Source: Streptomyces cyaneus (lineage in GTDB: Bacteria; Actinomycetota; Actinomycetes; Streptomycetales; Streptomycetaceae). Taken from it: a stretch of 64,000 bases of DNA. Positions 48,830 through 56,993 of this stretch are shown piece after piece. The notes beneath the pieces are model-generated. The model had not been told where the DNA came from, searched no databases, and saw only the letters and a program-made list of their open reading frames with translations. Position 1 is the stretch's first letter. Each line of letters opens with the position of its first letter. The stretch spans positions 248,001 through 312,000 of the forward strand of contig NZ_RQJW01000006.1 of assembly GCF_004028635.1 (NCBI RefSeq), written 5' to 3'. The position numbers and the translations under genes were made by a program.

Positions 48830-49996
48830 ATGGGACGCAGAGCCGCATTCATGGGACGCAGAGCCGCCCTCCTCGCCTCCGCCGGTGCCACCGCCCTCCT
48901 CACCACCCTCGGCACCCTCACCGCCCCCACCCCCGCCGCGGCCGCCGCCTGCGGTGAAGGCTCCTACCAGGCCGAAGCCGTGCTCAGTGGCAGCACCTGG
49001 ACCGCGCGGCGCGGCAGCAGCACCGTCTATACGGGCGGTGACATGCGGGCCGCCGTGCAGGCCGCCGTCAACAGCCTCACCTCCGGGCGCACCGCCAAGG
49101 AGCGGGTGGTGGTGCGGGGTTCGGGAGCCATGTCCGCCGGGTCCCGGATCTCCCTGCCGAGCTACACCGTGCTCGACGTCTGCGGCACCATCAACGTCAC
49201 CGGCAGCGGTTCCGGCGACCAGGCGCCCGTCTACTCGCGCGGCACCCGGGACGTCGAGGTCCAGCACCTGAACCTCACCGGCAGCCCGCTGTACGGCGTC
49301 TTCATGCGGAATGTTCAGAATGTTGTGCTCGGGCAGATCGACATGCGGCTGTCCGCGGGGCTGGGCGTGCGGATCGACAACCGCGGGGACACCAGCCAGT
49401 GGACGCGCAACGTCCGGATCGACAACGTGTACGTCTCCGGGGCCTCCAGCCACGCCGTGGAGACATACGGCGTCGACGGCATCACCATCGGCACGGTGAC
49501 CGCGCGGAACGTGGGCGAGTCGGGTCTGTTGCTCAACCAGACCATCAACGCCACCGTCACCAAGGTCGACGCCGAGAACGCGGGGACGGGCACCGGGTAC
49601 GCCGCCTTCCGCATGGCCAACCGGAACGGACGGGTGGGCAGTTCGTACCCGACCAACATCCGGGTGGGCGAGGTCGTCGCGCGCGGCGGCGGGCGCGGGG
49701 TGTTCTGTGTGTCCGAGAGCGGCGGGGCCGTCATCGACCGGGTGACCCTCTCCAACACCGGCAACAACTCGGTCCTGATCGAGAACTGCTACAACGTCAG
49801 CCTCGCCGCCCAGAGCGGCACGATCACGGGCGGCGGCGAGCTTCGGCTGGCGGCGCGGTCCGAGTTCCCGAACAACCGGGACATCACCGTCCAGAACCTG
49901 ACCGTGACCAACTCGGCGATCAGGGAGAGCCCCTGCGGTGAGAACACGACCTTCCGGAACATCACCCGCGTGAACACCAGTCAGTCGATCTGCTGA
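48830..49996 (+). CDS. Secreted right-handed beta-helix protein
   Basis: A 388-residue exported protein. The N-terminus has two copies of MGRRAA(F/L), 21 bases apart, so ATG 48851 could also be a start; ATG 48830 is preferred as GAGAGGAAG lies 7 bases upstream. The twin-Arg GRRAALLASAGA suggests Tat export, cut after AAAA. From about residue 110 come parabolic beta-helix coils (VEVQHLNLTGSPLYGVFMRNVQNVVLGQIDM and on), as in polysaccharide lyases or surface glycan-binding proteins. Six Cys may form disulfides. No catalytic motif was assigned. Confidence 0.8.
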   Translation: MGRRAAFMGRRAALLASAGATALLTTLGTLTAPTPAAAAACGEGSYQAEAVLSGSTWTARRGSSTVYTGGDMRAAVQAAVNSLTSGRTAKERVVVRGSGAMSAGSRISLPSYTVLDVCGTINVTGSGSGDQAPVYSRGTRDVEVQHLNLTGSPLYGVFMRNVQNVVLGQIDMRLSAGLGVRIDNRGDTSQWTRNVRIDNVYVSGASSHAVETYGVDGITIGTVTARNVGESGLLLNQTINATVTKVDAENAGTGTGYAAFRMANRNGRVGSSYPTNIRVGEVVARGGGRGVFCVSESGGAVIDRVTLSNTGNNSVLIENCYNVSLAAQSGTITGGGELRLAARSEFPNNRDITVQNLTVTNSAIRESPCGENTTFRNITRVNTSQSIC

Positions 49997-50021
49997 CCGC
50001 CCGGTGCGCGGTGGCGGAGGC

Positions 50022-50393
50022 TCAGCCCTCCGCCACCACCACCGCCGACGCCACTCCGGCGTCATGGCTCAGCGACACGTGCCAGGACCGTACGCCCAGT
50101 TCGGCCGCCCGTGCCGCCACCGTCCCCGTCACCCGCAGCCGTGGCCGGCCGCTGTCCTCGACGAAGACCTCGGCGTCCGTCCAGAGCAGGCCCGAGGGCG
50201 CGCCCAGTGACTTCGCGAGGGCCTCCTTCGCGGCGAAGCGGGCGGCGAGCGAGGCGATGCCCCGGCGTTCGCCGCTGGGCAGCAGCAACTCGCTCTGCAG
50301 GAACAGCCGTTCGGCCAGCGCGGGCGTGCGTTGCAGCGCCGCCTCGAACCTGTCGATCTCGGCCACGTCGATACCGACCCCGATGATGCTCAT
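50022..50393 (-). CDS. acpS: Holo-[acyl-carrier-protein] synthase
   Basis: A 123-residue phosphopantetheinyl transferase that activates acyl carrier protein. GVGIDVAEIDRFEAAL carries the Mg-binding Asp, and ARFAAKEALAKSLG the second signature with Glu. It starts at ATG 50393; upstream in-frame sequence has no similarity. Convergent with the beta-helix gene, which ends 26 bases away. Confidence 0.96.
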   Translation of the reverse strand: MSIIGVGIDVAEIDRFEAALQRTPALAERLFLQSELLLPSGERRGIASLAARFAAKEALAKSLGAPSGLLWTDAEVFVEDSGRPRLRVTGTVAARAAELGVRSWHVSLSHDAGVASAVVVAEG

Positions 50394-50491
50394 GCCGAGA
50401 ACCCTATGGGGCCCGCAAGTCGGCTCCTCAAAAGAGTGACCCAGCCGCGCGGCACCTCCCGCACGGCAGGCCCTCACGCTTCTCTGAGCGC

Positions 50492-51385
50492 ATGATCAGC
50501 GGACGTATCGCATGTCGGAGCATCGCAATGGTGCTCGCCGCGGCCACCCTGCTGCCCGTGGGCAGCGCCTCGGCCGACCCCGTCCCCCCGGATCCCGATT
50601 CCGGATCGCAGACCGAGCTCGTGCCCGGAGTCCCCCTCACCTTGCTCCCGCTCTGGCAGACGGACACGCCCGACCAGGCGCTGGCGCCGGAGGTGTACAC
50701 GCCCAGCGCCGAGGAGGACGCCGTCGAGCCGCAGGACGCGCCGGAGGAGGCCGACGACCGCGTGGAGTACGTCGATCCCATCGACGCCCTCGGGGGCGTG
50801 AAGTGCAGCGAGGAGACGGGCCCGCGGCAGCGGCAGGTCGAGGAGTGGCTGAAGCTGCCGGTGGACGGGGAGCAGTCGGCCGCCGACTGCCGGGCCATCC
50901 GCGCCTTTCAGAAGAAGCACGGGATCAAGCCCGCCATCGGGTTCGCCGGGCCTGTCACCTGGGCCACCATGCAGCTCCTCGACGCCGGGAAGAACCCGAA
51001 CGCCGACAAGAAGTGCCCGGTGCGGGCGTACCGGGTCGCCTGTGTCGACCTCGACCGGCAGCTGATCTGGGTACAGGACGGCAAGGACGTCGTCTACGGT
51101 CCCGTGTCCATCCGCAGCGGACGGGAGGGGTACGAGACGCGGACCGGGTGGCACGCGGTGTACTGGCGGCACAAGAACCACGTGTCGACGCTGTACAAGA
51201 GCCCCATGCCCTACTCCCAGTTCTTCAGCGGCGGCCAGGCGTTCCACGGCGTCTACGGCAACATCTACACCCCCGTCGGCTCGATGGGATGCGTCAATCT
51301 GCCCCTGGAGGACGCCCGCAAGCTGTGGCGGGTGCTGAAGAACAACGACAAGGTCTATGTGTGGGGGCGGCGGCCCGGTGCCTGA
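50492..51385 (+). CDS. Exported L,D-transpeptidase with peptidoglycan-binding domain
   Basis: A 297-residue protein. Signal peptide to about residue 29 (GSASADP), a Pro/Glu-rich linker, a PG-binding-1-like domain (VEEWLKLPVDGEQSAADCRAIRAFQKKHGI, about 113-155), then a YkuD domain with HGVYGN (His252) and SMGCVN (Cys267), the complete catalytic motif. It would make 3-3 crosslinks or anchor proteins to peptidoglycan. Its neighbour alr supplies D-alanine. Confidence 0.92.
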   Translation: MISGRIACRSIAMVLAAATLLPVGSASADPVPPDPDSGSQTELVPGVPLTLLPLWQTDTPDQALAPEVYTPSAEEDAVEPQDAPEEADDRVEYVDPIDALGGVKCSEETGPRQRQVEEWLKLPVDGEQSAADCRAIRAFQKKHGIKPAIGFAGPVTWATMQLLDAGKNPNADKKCPVRAYRVACVDLDRQLIWVQDGKDVVYGPVSIRSGREGYETRTGWHAVYWRHKNHVSTLYKSPMPYSQFFSGGQAFHGVYGNIYTPVGSMGCVNLPLEDARKLWRVLKNNDKVYVWGRRPGA

Positions 51386-51491
51386 GCGCGCCCGAGGGCC
51401 TCGAGGGGCCGAGGGCCCGTGAGGGGGCAGTGCCCGGGGGCTGTCGGCGGCCTCTGAGAGACTAGCGACCTCTGAGAGATTAGGGGACGCG

Positions 51492-52655
51492 ATGAGTGAG
51501 ACAGCTGCTGTGCCGACCGCTGCAGTGCGCGCACGCGCCGAGATCGATCTGGGCGCCCTGCGCGCCAATGTGCAGGCCCTGCGCGCGCGGGCCCAGGGTG
51601 CCGCCGTGATGGCCGTCGTCAAGTCCGACGCGTACGGCCACGGCGCGGTGCCGTGCGCCCGCGAGGCCCTCGCCGCGGGCGCGACCTGGCTCGGCACGAC
51701 CACGGTCGAGGAGGCCCTCGAGCTGCGCGCGGCCGGCCTTCCCGGTCGCATCCTGGCCTGGCTGTGGGTGCCGGGCGCGCCCTGGCAGCAGGCGATCGAG
51801 GCCGACATCGACGTCTCGCTCGGCAGCATGTGGGACGTGCGGGAGGTCGCCGAGGCCGCCCGGGCGGCGGGACGCCCCGCGCGCGTGCACCTCAAGGCCG
51901 ACACCGGGCTCGGCCGCAACGGCTGCCAGCCCGGGGAGGACTGGGCCGAAGTCGTCGCGGCGGCGCTGCGCGCGGAGGCCGAGGGGTTGGTCCGGATCGT
52001 CGGCGTGTTCTCGCACCTCGCGTGTGCCGACCTGCCGGGGCACCCGTCCATCGCCGCCCAGCTCGCCCTGTTCCGGGAGATGACTGCCTACGCCGAGCAG
52101 CAGGGCGTACGGCCCGAGGTGCGGCACATCGCCAACTCGGCGGCCACCCTCACCCTGCCCGAGAGCCACTTCGACATGGTCCGCGTGGGCATCGCCATGT
52201 ACGGCGTCTCGGCCAGCGCGGAGCTGGGCACCCCGGCGGACTTCGGCCTGCGCCCGGTGATGACGCTCAGTGCTTCGCTGTCCCTCGTCAAGCGCGTCCC
52301 CGGCGGCCACGGCGTCAGCTACGGCCATCACTACATCACCCCGGGCGAGACCACCCTCGGCCTGATGCCGGTCGGCTACGCGGACGGCATTCCGCGGCCG
52401 GCCTCGGGCAGCAGCCTGGTGCTGGTCGACGGCAAGTTGCGGACGATCGCCGGCCGGGTCGCCATGGACATGTTCGTGTTGGACCTGGGTGGCGACGAGC
52501 CCCCGGCGGGCAGCGAGGCCGTCCTGTTCGGGCCCGGCGACCGGGGCGAGTCCACTGCCATGGACTGGGCCCAGGCCGCGGGCACCATCTCCTATGAAAT
52601 CGTCACCCGGATCGGAACGCGCGTTCCGCGCGTCTATAGGAATGCGTCGGTGTGA
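51492..52655 (+). CDS. alr: Alanine racemase
   Basis: A 387-residue PLP enzyme that makes D-alanine. Lys44 in AVVKSDAYGHG binds PLP; VRVGIAMYGV, and the C-terminal beta domain with VAMDMFVLDLG complete the family. It begins at ATG 51492 behind GGGGACGCG. A 12-bp tandem array follows its stop. Confidence 0.97.
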   Translation: MSETAAVPTAAVRARAEIDLGALRANVQALRARAQGAAVMAVVKSDAYGHGAVPCAREALAAGATWLGTTTVEEALELRAAGLPGRILAWLWVPGAPWQQAIEADIDVSLGSMWDVREVAEAARAAGRPARVHLKADTGLGRNGCQPGEDWAEVVAAALRAEAEGLVRIVGVFSHLACADLPGHPSIAAQLALFREMTAYAEQQGVRPEVRHIANSAATLTLPESHFDMVRVGIAMYGVSASAELGTPADFGLRPVMTLSASLSLVKRVPGGHGVSYGHHYITPGETTLGLMPVGYADGIPRPASGSSLVLVDGKLRTIAGRVAMDMFVLDLGGDEPPAGSEAVLFGPGDRGESTAMDWAQAAGTISYEIVTRIGTRVPRVYRNASV

Positions 52656-52665
52656 TGCACCCGTG

Positions 52666-52750
52666 GGATTCCTCCGTGGGATTCCCTCAAGGATTCCCTC
52701 AAGGATTCCCTCAAGGATTCCCCCAAGGATTCCTCCATGGGATGCGTCCA
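52666..52750. repeat. 12-bp tandem array after alr
   Basis: Three identical GGATTCCCTCAA units (52679-52714) and three variants (52666-52677, 52715-52726, 52727-52738) give about six copies. Decaying GGGATGCGTCCAT-like sequence follows. The spacing is 12 except the first step of 13. It lies 10 bases after the alr stop and about 140 before the hydrolase gene. Confidence 0.85.
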
Positions 52751-52880
52751 TCCGCATGCATCTAGGTGAATGAGGAACAAGACGGGTAACCCGTAGCGGA
52801 ACAGCCCTGCGAACAACACCTGCACCATCCAGCACCTACGTCACACCAGCACCACCCGACCCAGCGAAGAGGAGCGGTAC

Positions 52881-54122
52881 GTGAGCGAGAGCAGCGCGGA
52901 GGCCGTCATGGCCGTCGCCTCCGCCACGGGGGCGGCCGCGAACTGGCGCAGGGCGACCGGTATCGCCGGTGCGGCGATAGGTGTGATCGCGGCGGGGGCG
53001 GCCGCCGGCGTCGCCATAGAGCGGATGACGGTGGGCCGCGGCATGCGGCAGAAGGCCCGCCTCGCCCTGGACTCGGCGGGACCGTACGGCTCGCTGCGCG
53101 GCATGCCCGGCAAGGCGTACGCCGACGACGGCACGGAGCTGTACTACGAGGTCGACGACATCGACCCCGAGGCCGCCCCCGCCCTCACCCCGCGCCGGCG
53201 CCGGCTCTTCGGACGCAAGGCTCCCGCCCCCGTCACCGTCGTCTTCAGCCACGGCTACTGCCTCAGCCAGGACTCCTGGCACTTCCAGCGCGCCGCGCTC
53301 AGGGGCGTCGTGCGCACCGTGCACTGGGACCAGCGCAGCCACGGCCGCTCCGGGCGGGGCGTGGCCCAGACGCAGGACGGCAGGCACGTCGACATCGAGC
53401 AACTCGGGCGTGACCTGAAGGCCGTCATCGACGCGGCCGTGCCCGAGGGGCCGATCGTGCTGGTCGGGCACTCCATGGGCGGGATGACGGTGATGGCGCT
53501 GGCCGACCAGTACCCGGAGCTGATCCGCGACCGGGTCGTCGCCACCGCCTTCGTCGGTACGTCGTCCGGACGGCTCGGCGAGGTCAACTTCGGGCTGCCC
53601 GTCGCCGGTGTGAATGCGGTACGGCGAGTGTTGCCGGGCGTGCTCAAGGCGCTGGGCCAGCGGGCCGAGCTGGTGGAGAAGGGGCGCCGGGCCACCGCGG
53701 ACCTGTTCGCGGGGATCATCAAGCGGTACTCGTTCTCGTCGCGGGACGTCGATCCGGCCGTCGCCCGGTTCGCCGAGCGAATGATCGAGGGAACGCCGAT
53801 CGACGTGGTCGCGGAGTTCTACCCGGCCTTCACCGACCACGACAAGACCGAGGCGCTCGGCCTCTTCACGGAGATGCCCGTACTCGTCCTGGCCGGTGTG
53901 GGTGACCTCGTCACGCCCAGCGAGCACAGCGAGGCGATCGCCGATCTGCTGCCGGACGCCGAGCTGGTCCTGGTGCCGGACGCCGGGCATCTGGTGATGC
54001 TGGAGCACCCGGAAGTGGTCACCGACCGCCTGGCCGACCTGCTCACCCGCTCGGGTGCCGTGCCCGCAGGGGCTACCGTAAGTGGCTATGGAAGCACCAG
54101 CAGCACCGCACAACGCGGGTGA
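52881..54122 (+). CDS. Membrane-linked alpha/beta hydrolase
   Basis: A 413-residue protein with GTG start behind AAGAGGAGCG. One hydrophobic segment (about 26-46) at the N-terminus, then an alpha/beta hydrolase: FSHGYCLSQDSWHFQ (oxyanion), WDQRSHGRSG, the nucleophile elbow VGHSMGG (Ser198), and the acid and His in VLVLAGVGDLV and VPDAGHLVMLEH. Substrate unknown. It is always near alr and tsaE in this gene order; the 3' end overlaps tsaE. Confidence 0.88.
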   Translation: MSESSAEAVMAVASATGAAANWRRATGIAGAAIGVIAAGAAAGVAIERMTVGRGMRQKARLALDSAGPYGSLRGMPGKAYADDGTELYYEVDDIDPEAAPALTPRRRRLFGRKAPAPVTVVFSHGYCLSQDSWHFQRAALRGVVRTVHWDQRSHGRSGRGVAQTQDGRHVDIEQLGRDLKAVIDAAVPEGPIVLVGHSMGGMTVMALADQYPELIRDRVVATAFVGTSSGRLGEVNFGLPVAGVNAVRRVLPGVLKALGQRAELVEKGRRATADLFAGIIKRYSFSSRDVDPAVARFAERMIEGTPIDVVAEFYPAFTDHDKTEALGLFTEMPVLVLAGVGDLVTPSEHSEAIADLLPDAELVLVPDAGHLVMLEHPEVVTDRLADLLTRSGAVPAGATVSGYGSTSSTAQRG

Positions 54123-54600
54123 CCTCGAGCTGACCGTCACTTCTCCCGAGCAGATGCGGGAACTGGGCCGCCGCCTCGCCAAGCTGCTGCGCGCGGGCGA
54201 CCTCCTGATGCTCAGCGGGGAGCTCGGCGCGGGCAAGACGACGCTGACCCGGGGGCTCGGCGAAGGGATGGGCGTCAGGGGAGCAGTCACGTCCCCGACC
54301 TTCGTGATCGCCCGCGTGCACCCCTCCCTCGGCGACGGTCCGCCACTCGTCCACGTCGACGCCTACCGGCTGTCCGGCGGCCTCGACGAGATGGAGGACC
54401 TCGACCTCGACGTCTCGCTGCCCGAGTCGGTGATCGTCGTCGAGTGGGGCGAGGGCAAGGTCGAGGAACTGACCGAGGAGCGGCTGCAGGTCGTGATCCA
54501 CCGGGCCGTCGGTGACACGACCGACGAGGTACGGCATGTGACCGTGACCGGGCTCGGGGAGCGCTGGGCGGCGGTGGATCTGAGCGTGCTGTCCGCCTGA
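54088..54600 (+). CDS. tsaE: tRNA threonylcarbamoyladenosine ATPase TsaE
   Basis: A 170-residue ATPase of the t6A complex with TsaB and TsaD. Walker A SGELGAGKTT (from residue 43), TSPTFVIARVHPS, HVDAYRLSG and EWGEGKVEEL are family signatures. ATG 54088 or GTG 54082 may be the start; both overlap the hydrolase gene. The partner genes follow about 1.2 kb on. Confidence 0.95.
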   Translation: MEAPAAPHNAGDLELTVTSPEQMRELGRRLAKLLRAGDLLMLSGELGAGKTTLTRGLGEGMGVRGAVTSPTFVIARVHPSLGDGPPLVHVDAYRLSGGLDEMEDLDLDVSLPESVIVVEWGEGKVEELTEERLQVVIHRAVGDTTDEVRHVTVTGLGERWAAVDLSVLSA

Positions 54601-54684
54601 GCCCGGCCCGGGGTGAACATTCCGACAAGACGTCGGCAAGATATTGCATTTGCGGTCTTGCGCGTGGTCACATGGTATCCAGTC

Positions 54685-54708
54685 CGTAGTTAGGTCTACC
54701 TAACTACG
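54685..54708. promoter_or_regulatory. 24-nt palindrome upstream of a small gene
   Basis: Two 11-base arms, CGTAGTTAGGT and ACCTAACTACG, are perfect inverted repeats around a CT centre. It lies 27 bases before the ATG of the 57-residue protein. The TTAGGT/ACCTAA halves recall iron-box half sites, but the spacing (2 instead of 7) is wrong for IdeR/DmdR1. A dimeric repressor operator is likely. Confidence 0.6.
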
Positions 54709-54734
54709 TCCCCTCCCGGCCCCAGGAGGCGTTC

Positions 54735-54908
54735 ATGTCGGCTTCGGAGAACAAGGTCCAGCAGCGGCCGCGGGTGGTCGCCGGGGTGTCCATGCGTGAT
54801 CTGCTGGCGGCCGGCGCCGCCGCGAACGTGATCTCGACCCCGCCGCGGGCTCCCGAGCCGCAGGCGCCCCGGCCGGCCGCGGGGCACGGGCATCGCGAAG
54901 CGGCGTAG
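54735..54908 (+). CDS. Small protein of unknown function (57 residues)
   Basis: A short protein with a clear AGGAGG ribosome site 8 bases before the ATG, which supports translation. It starts MSASENKVQQRPRVVAGVSM, has an amphipathic RDLLAAGAAANVIS segment, and ends in a Pro/His-rich tail. No domain recognised. The strong palindrome upstream suggests regulated expression. Confidence 0.65.
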   Translation: MSASENKVQQRPRVVAGVSMRDLLAAGAAANVISTPPRAPEPQAPRPAAGHGHREAA

Positions 54909-54953
54909 CTCCGCTGGTTGGGCCGCGGTGGGGGGTGCCGGGCTCGTTTCGTG

Positions 54954-55104
54954 GTTCGTCTGCCGCGCCGTCGTGGCTGGTCGCGCAGTTCCCCGCGCCC
55001 CTTGAGGGCGCTGCCGCGCCCTTGCCACGTCGTTCGTCTGCCGCTCCGTGGTGGCTGGTCGCGCAGTTCCTCGCGCCCCTTGAGGGCGCTGCCGCGCCCT
55101 TGCC
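54954..55104. repeat. Direct duplication of 73 bp carrying dispersed 19-mers 4 and 5
   Basis: 54954-55026 and 55032-55104 are nearly identical, 78 bases apart, each with GTTCGTCTGCCGC, GTGGCTGGTCGCGCAG and CTTGAGGGCGCTGCCGCGCC. The 19-mer GCGCAGTTCCCCGCGCCCC is at 54983-55001 and, with C to T, 55061-55079. The pair fills the gap between the small gene and the convergent YkuD-like gene. Open frames in it are not real genes. Confidence 0.85.
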
Positions 55105-55112
55105 CGCTCTGC

Positions 55113-55667
55113 TCAGCGGATGACCGCGACCGTTCGGCCGATTGTTGCGAAGTCCCACATCGCGGTGCCGTCCGCCCGGGATTCACGGATGCCGCCCGTC
55201 TTCACGGGCGGGTTGGGCAGGGGCGTGGAGCCGTCGACGGCCGCGCTGAAGCCGATGGTGACGCCTTCCACCTCGCTGAAGCGGACGACGTGCTCGATGG
55301 CGGTGCCGTCGGTGCCGGTGACCGCGTTGGAGCGGGAGGTGACCGAGTAGACGCCCGGCGCCGGGTCGACCGATCCGGCGGTGACGCGGAACGTGCGCTT
55401 GACCGTGTCGCCCTCGCCGACCAGCCACACCCGGTCGTCGTCCAGCGAGTACACGACCCGCACACCTGTACCGGACCCGGCGGGCAGCGCGCCGGGGTCC
55501 CTCCCGTCGCGGGCCCCCTTGGCGGCACTCGCCGCGGGTGAGCTGCTCGCACGGGGATTGCCCAGGTCGGCCGGGACGCTAGCCCGGGCCTGGTAGGTGA
55601 GGAAGCCGACGGTCGCGAGGGCGGCCGCGGTGAGCCCCGCCACGAATCCGGAGCTGCTGCTTGCCAC
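55113..55667 (-). CDS. YkuD-like exported protein without catalytic Cys
   Basis: A 184-residue protein with an N-terminal signal anchor (FVAGLTAAALATVGFLTYQA). GTG 55667 is chosen because GGAGGT lies 8 bases upstream. The body resembles an L,D-transpeptidase fold: VRVVYSLDDDRVWLVGEGDTVKRTFRVTAG then APGVYSVTSRS, ending GGIRESRADGTAMWDFATIGRTVAVI. In active YkuD enzymes that end reads SxGC(I/V)R; here it is KTGGIR with Gly159 (codon GGC at 55191-55193) instead of Cys, and the catalytic His is not evident. Probably a binding or regulatory relative. Confidence 0.75.
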   Translation of the reverse strand: MASSSSGFVAGLTAAALATVGFLTYQARASVPADLGNPRASSSPAASAAKGARDGRDPGALPAGSGTGVRVVYSLDDDRVWLVGEGDTVKRTFRVTAGSVDPAPGVYSVTSRSNAVTGTDGTAIEHVVRFSEVEGVTIGFSAAVDGSTPLPNPPVKTGGIRESRADGTAMWDFATIGRTVAVIR

Positions 55668-55782
55668 CGTCGCCCACCTCCGTCGTCCGCGTCGTACGTC
55701 GTGATCAAGCCAGACCGTAGCAGCCGTCAAGGGCGCCGCCGGGGCGGCGCTTCCTGGGGCGAGAGCGCCGTAGGCTGTTTGC

Positions 55783-56439
55783 GTGCTCTTGCTCGCTCTG
55801 GATACCGCCACCCCCGCCGTCACCGTCGCGCTGCACAACGGTACGGACGTCATCGCCTCCTCGAGCCAGGTGGACGCGCGCCGGCACGGCGAGCTGCTGC
55901 TGCCGGCCGTCGACCGGGTCCTCGCCGAGGCCGGCCTCAAACTCGACGCCGTCACCGGCATCGTCGTAGGCATCGGCCCCGGCCCCTACACCGGGCTGCG
56001 CGTCGGTCTGATGACCGCCGACACCTTCGGGCTCGCCCTCGGCGTCCCCGTGCACGGCGTGTGCACGCTGGACGGCCTCGCGTACGCCGCCGACATCGAG
56101 AAGGGCCCGTTCGTCGTGGCGACCGACGCCCGGCGCAAGGAGGTCTACTGGGCGCGGTACGCCGACTCCCGTACGCGTCTGACCGACCCGGCCGTCGACC
56201 GGCCCGCCGACATCGCCGACCAGGTCGCCGGACTGCCCGCCGTCGGCGCGGGCGCGCTGCTGTACCCCGACACCTTCCCCGGCGCCCACGAGCCCGAGCA
56301 CGTGTCGGCGGCGGCCCTCGCCGGGCTGGCCGCGGAGAAACTGGCGGCGGGCGAGGAACTTCCCGCGCCCCGGCCGCTGTACCTGCGCCGACCCGACGCC
56401 CAGGTCCCCAAGAACTACAAGGTGGTCACCCCCAAGTGA
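55783..56439 (+). CDS. tsaB: t6A complex dimerisation subunit TsaB
   Basis: A 218-residue ASKHA-fold protein that scaffolds TsaD. LLALDTATPAVTVALH, RRHGELLLPAVDRVL and GIGPGPYTGLRVGL are diagnostic. GTG start. Its stop overlaps the GTG of rimI, so tsaB-rimI-tsaD form one coupled operon. Confidence 0.96.
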   Translation: MLLLALDTATPAVTVALHNGTDVIASSSQVDARRHGELLLPAVDRVLAEAGLKLDAVTGIVVGIGPGPYTGLRVGLMTADTFGLALGVPVHGVCTLDGLAYAADIEKGPFVVATDARRKEVYWARYADSRTRLTDPAVDRPADIADQVAGLPAVGAGALLYPDTFPGAHEPEHVSAAALAGLAAEKLAAGEELPAPRPLYLRRPDAQVPKNYKVVTPK

Positions 56440-56993
56440 CAGGACAGACGACCGGACCGGAGACCGGGCCGCCCGTGACTCCTGTGCTGCGCGAGATGCG
56501 CTGGTGGGACATCGACGCCGTGCTGGGCCTGGAGAAGGAGCTCTTCCCCGAGGACGCCTGGTCCCGGGGCATGTTCTGGTCCGAGCTGGCCCACTCGCGC
56601 GGGCCCGAGGCGACACGGCGCTACGTCGTCGCCGAGGAGGGCGAGCGGCTCGTCGGATACGCCGGACTCGCGTCCGCCGGGGACCTGGCCGACATCCAGA
56701 CCATCGCCGTCGCCCGCGACTACTGGGGGACGGGGCTCGGTGGCCGTCTCCTCACCGAACTGCTGCGGGCCGCCTCCGTCTTCGAGTGCGCCGAAGTGAT
56801 GCTGGAGTGCCGCGTGGACAACGTCCGCGCGCAAAAGCTCTACGAGCGCTACGGCTTCGAGGCGATCGGCTTCCGGCGCGGCTACTACCAGCCGGGGAAC
56901 GTGGACGCCCTGGTGATGCGACTGGACACGAAATCCGACAGCGGCTCCGCCGCGGGTTCAACTTCCGTACAAGGAACCGAGATCAATGACTGA
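56436..56993 (+). CDS. rimI: Ribosomal-protein-S18-alanine N-acetyltransferase
   Basis: A 185-residue GNAT acetyltransferase. Core LREMRWWDIDAVLGLEKELFPEDAWSRGMFWSEL, acetyl-CoA loop ARDYWGTGLGGRLL and C-terminal YERYGFEAIGFRRGYY are typical of RimI. GTG 56436 overlaps the tsaB stop; GTG 56475 is an alternative that drops the Thr/Pro-rich N-terminus. It ends overlapping the tsaD ATG. Confidence 0.95.
   Translation: MTGQTTGPETGPPVTPVLREMRWWDIDAVLGLEKELFPEDAWSRGMFWSELAHSRGPEATRRYVVAEEGERLVGYAGLASAGDLADIQTIAVARDYWGTGLGGRLLTELLRAASVFECAEVMLECRVDNVRAQKLYERYGFEAIGFRRGYYQPGNVDALVMRLDTKSDSGSAAGSTSVQGTEIND

Noticed and set aside
48529..48930. Open frame on the minus strand and others through the 14-bp array
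   Set aside because: They only translate the tandem repeat and have no ribosome site or family similarity.
54685..54708. Iron box (IdeR/DmdR1 site)
   Set aside because: Half sites match but are 2 rather than 7 bases apart; kept as an unassigned palindrome.
54704..55186. Minus-strand frames across the 73-bp duplication
   Set aside because: They translate the dispersed GC-rich repeats and cover a real plus-strand gene.
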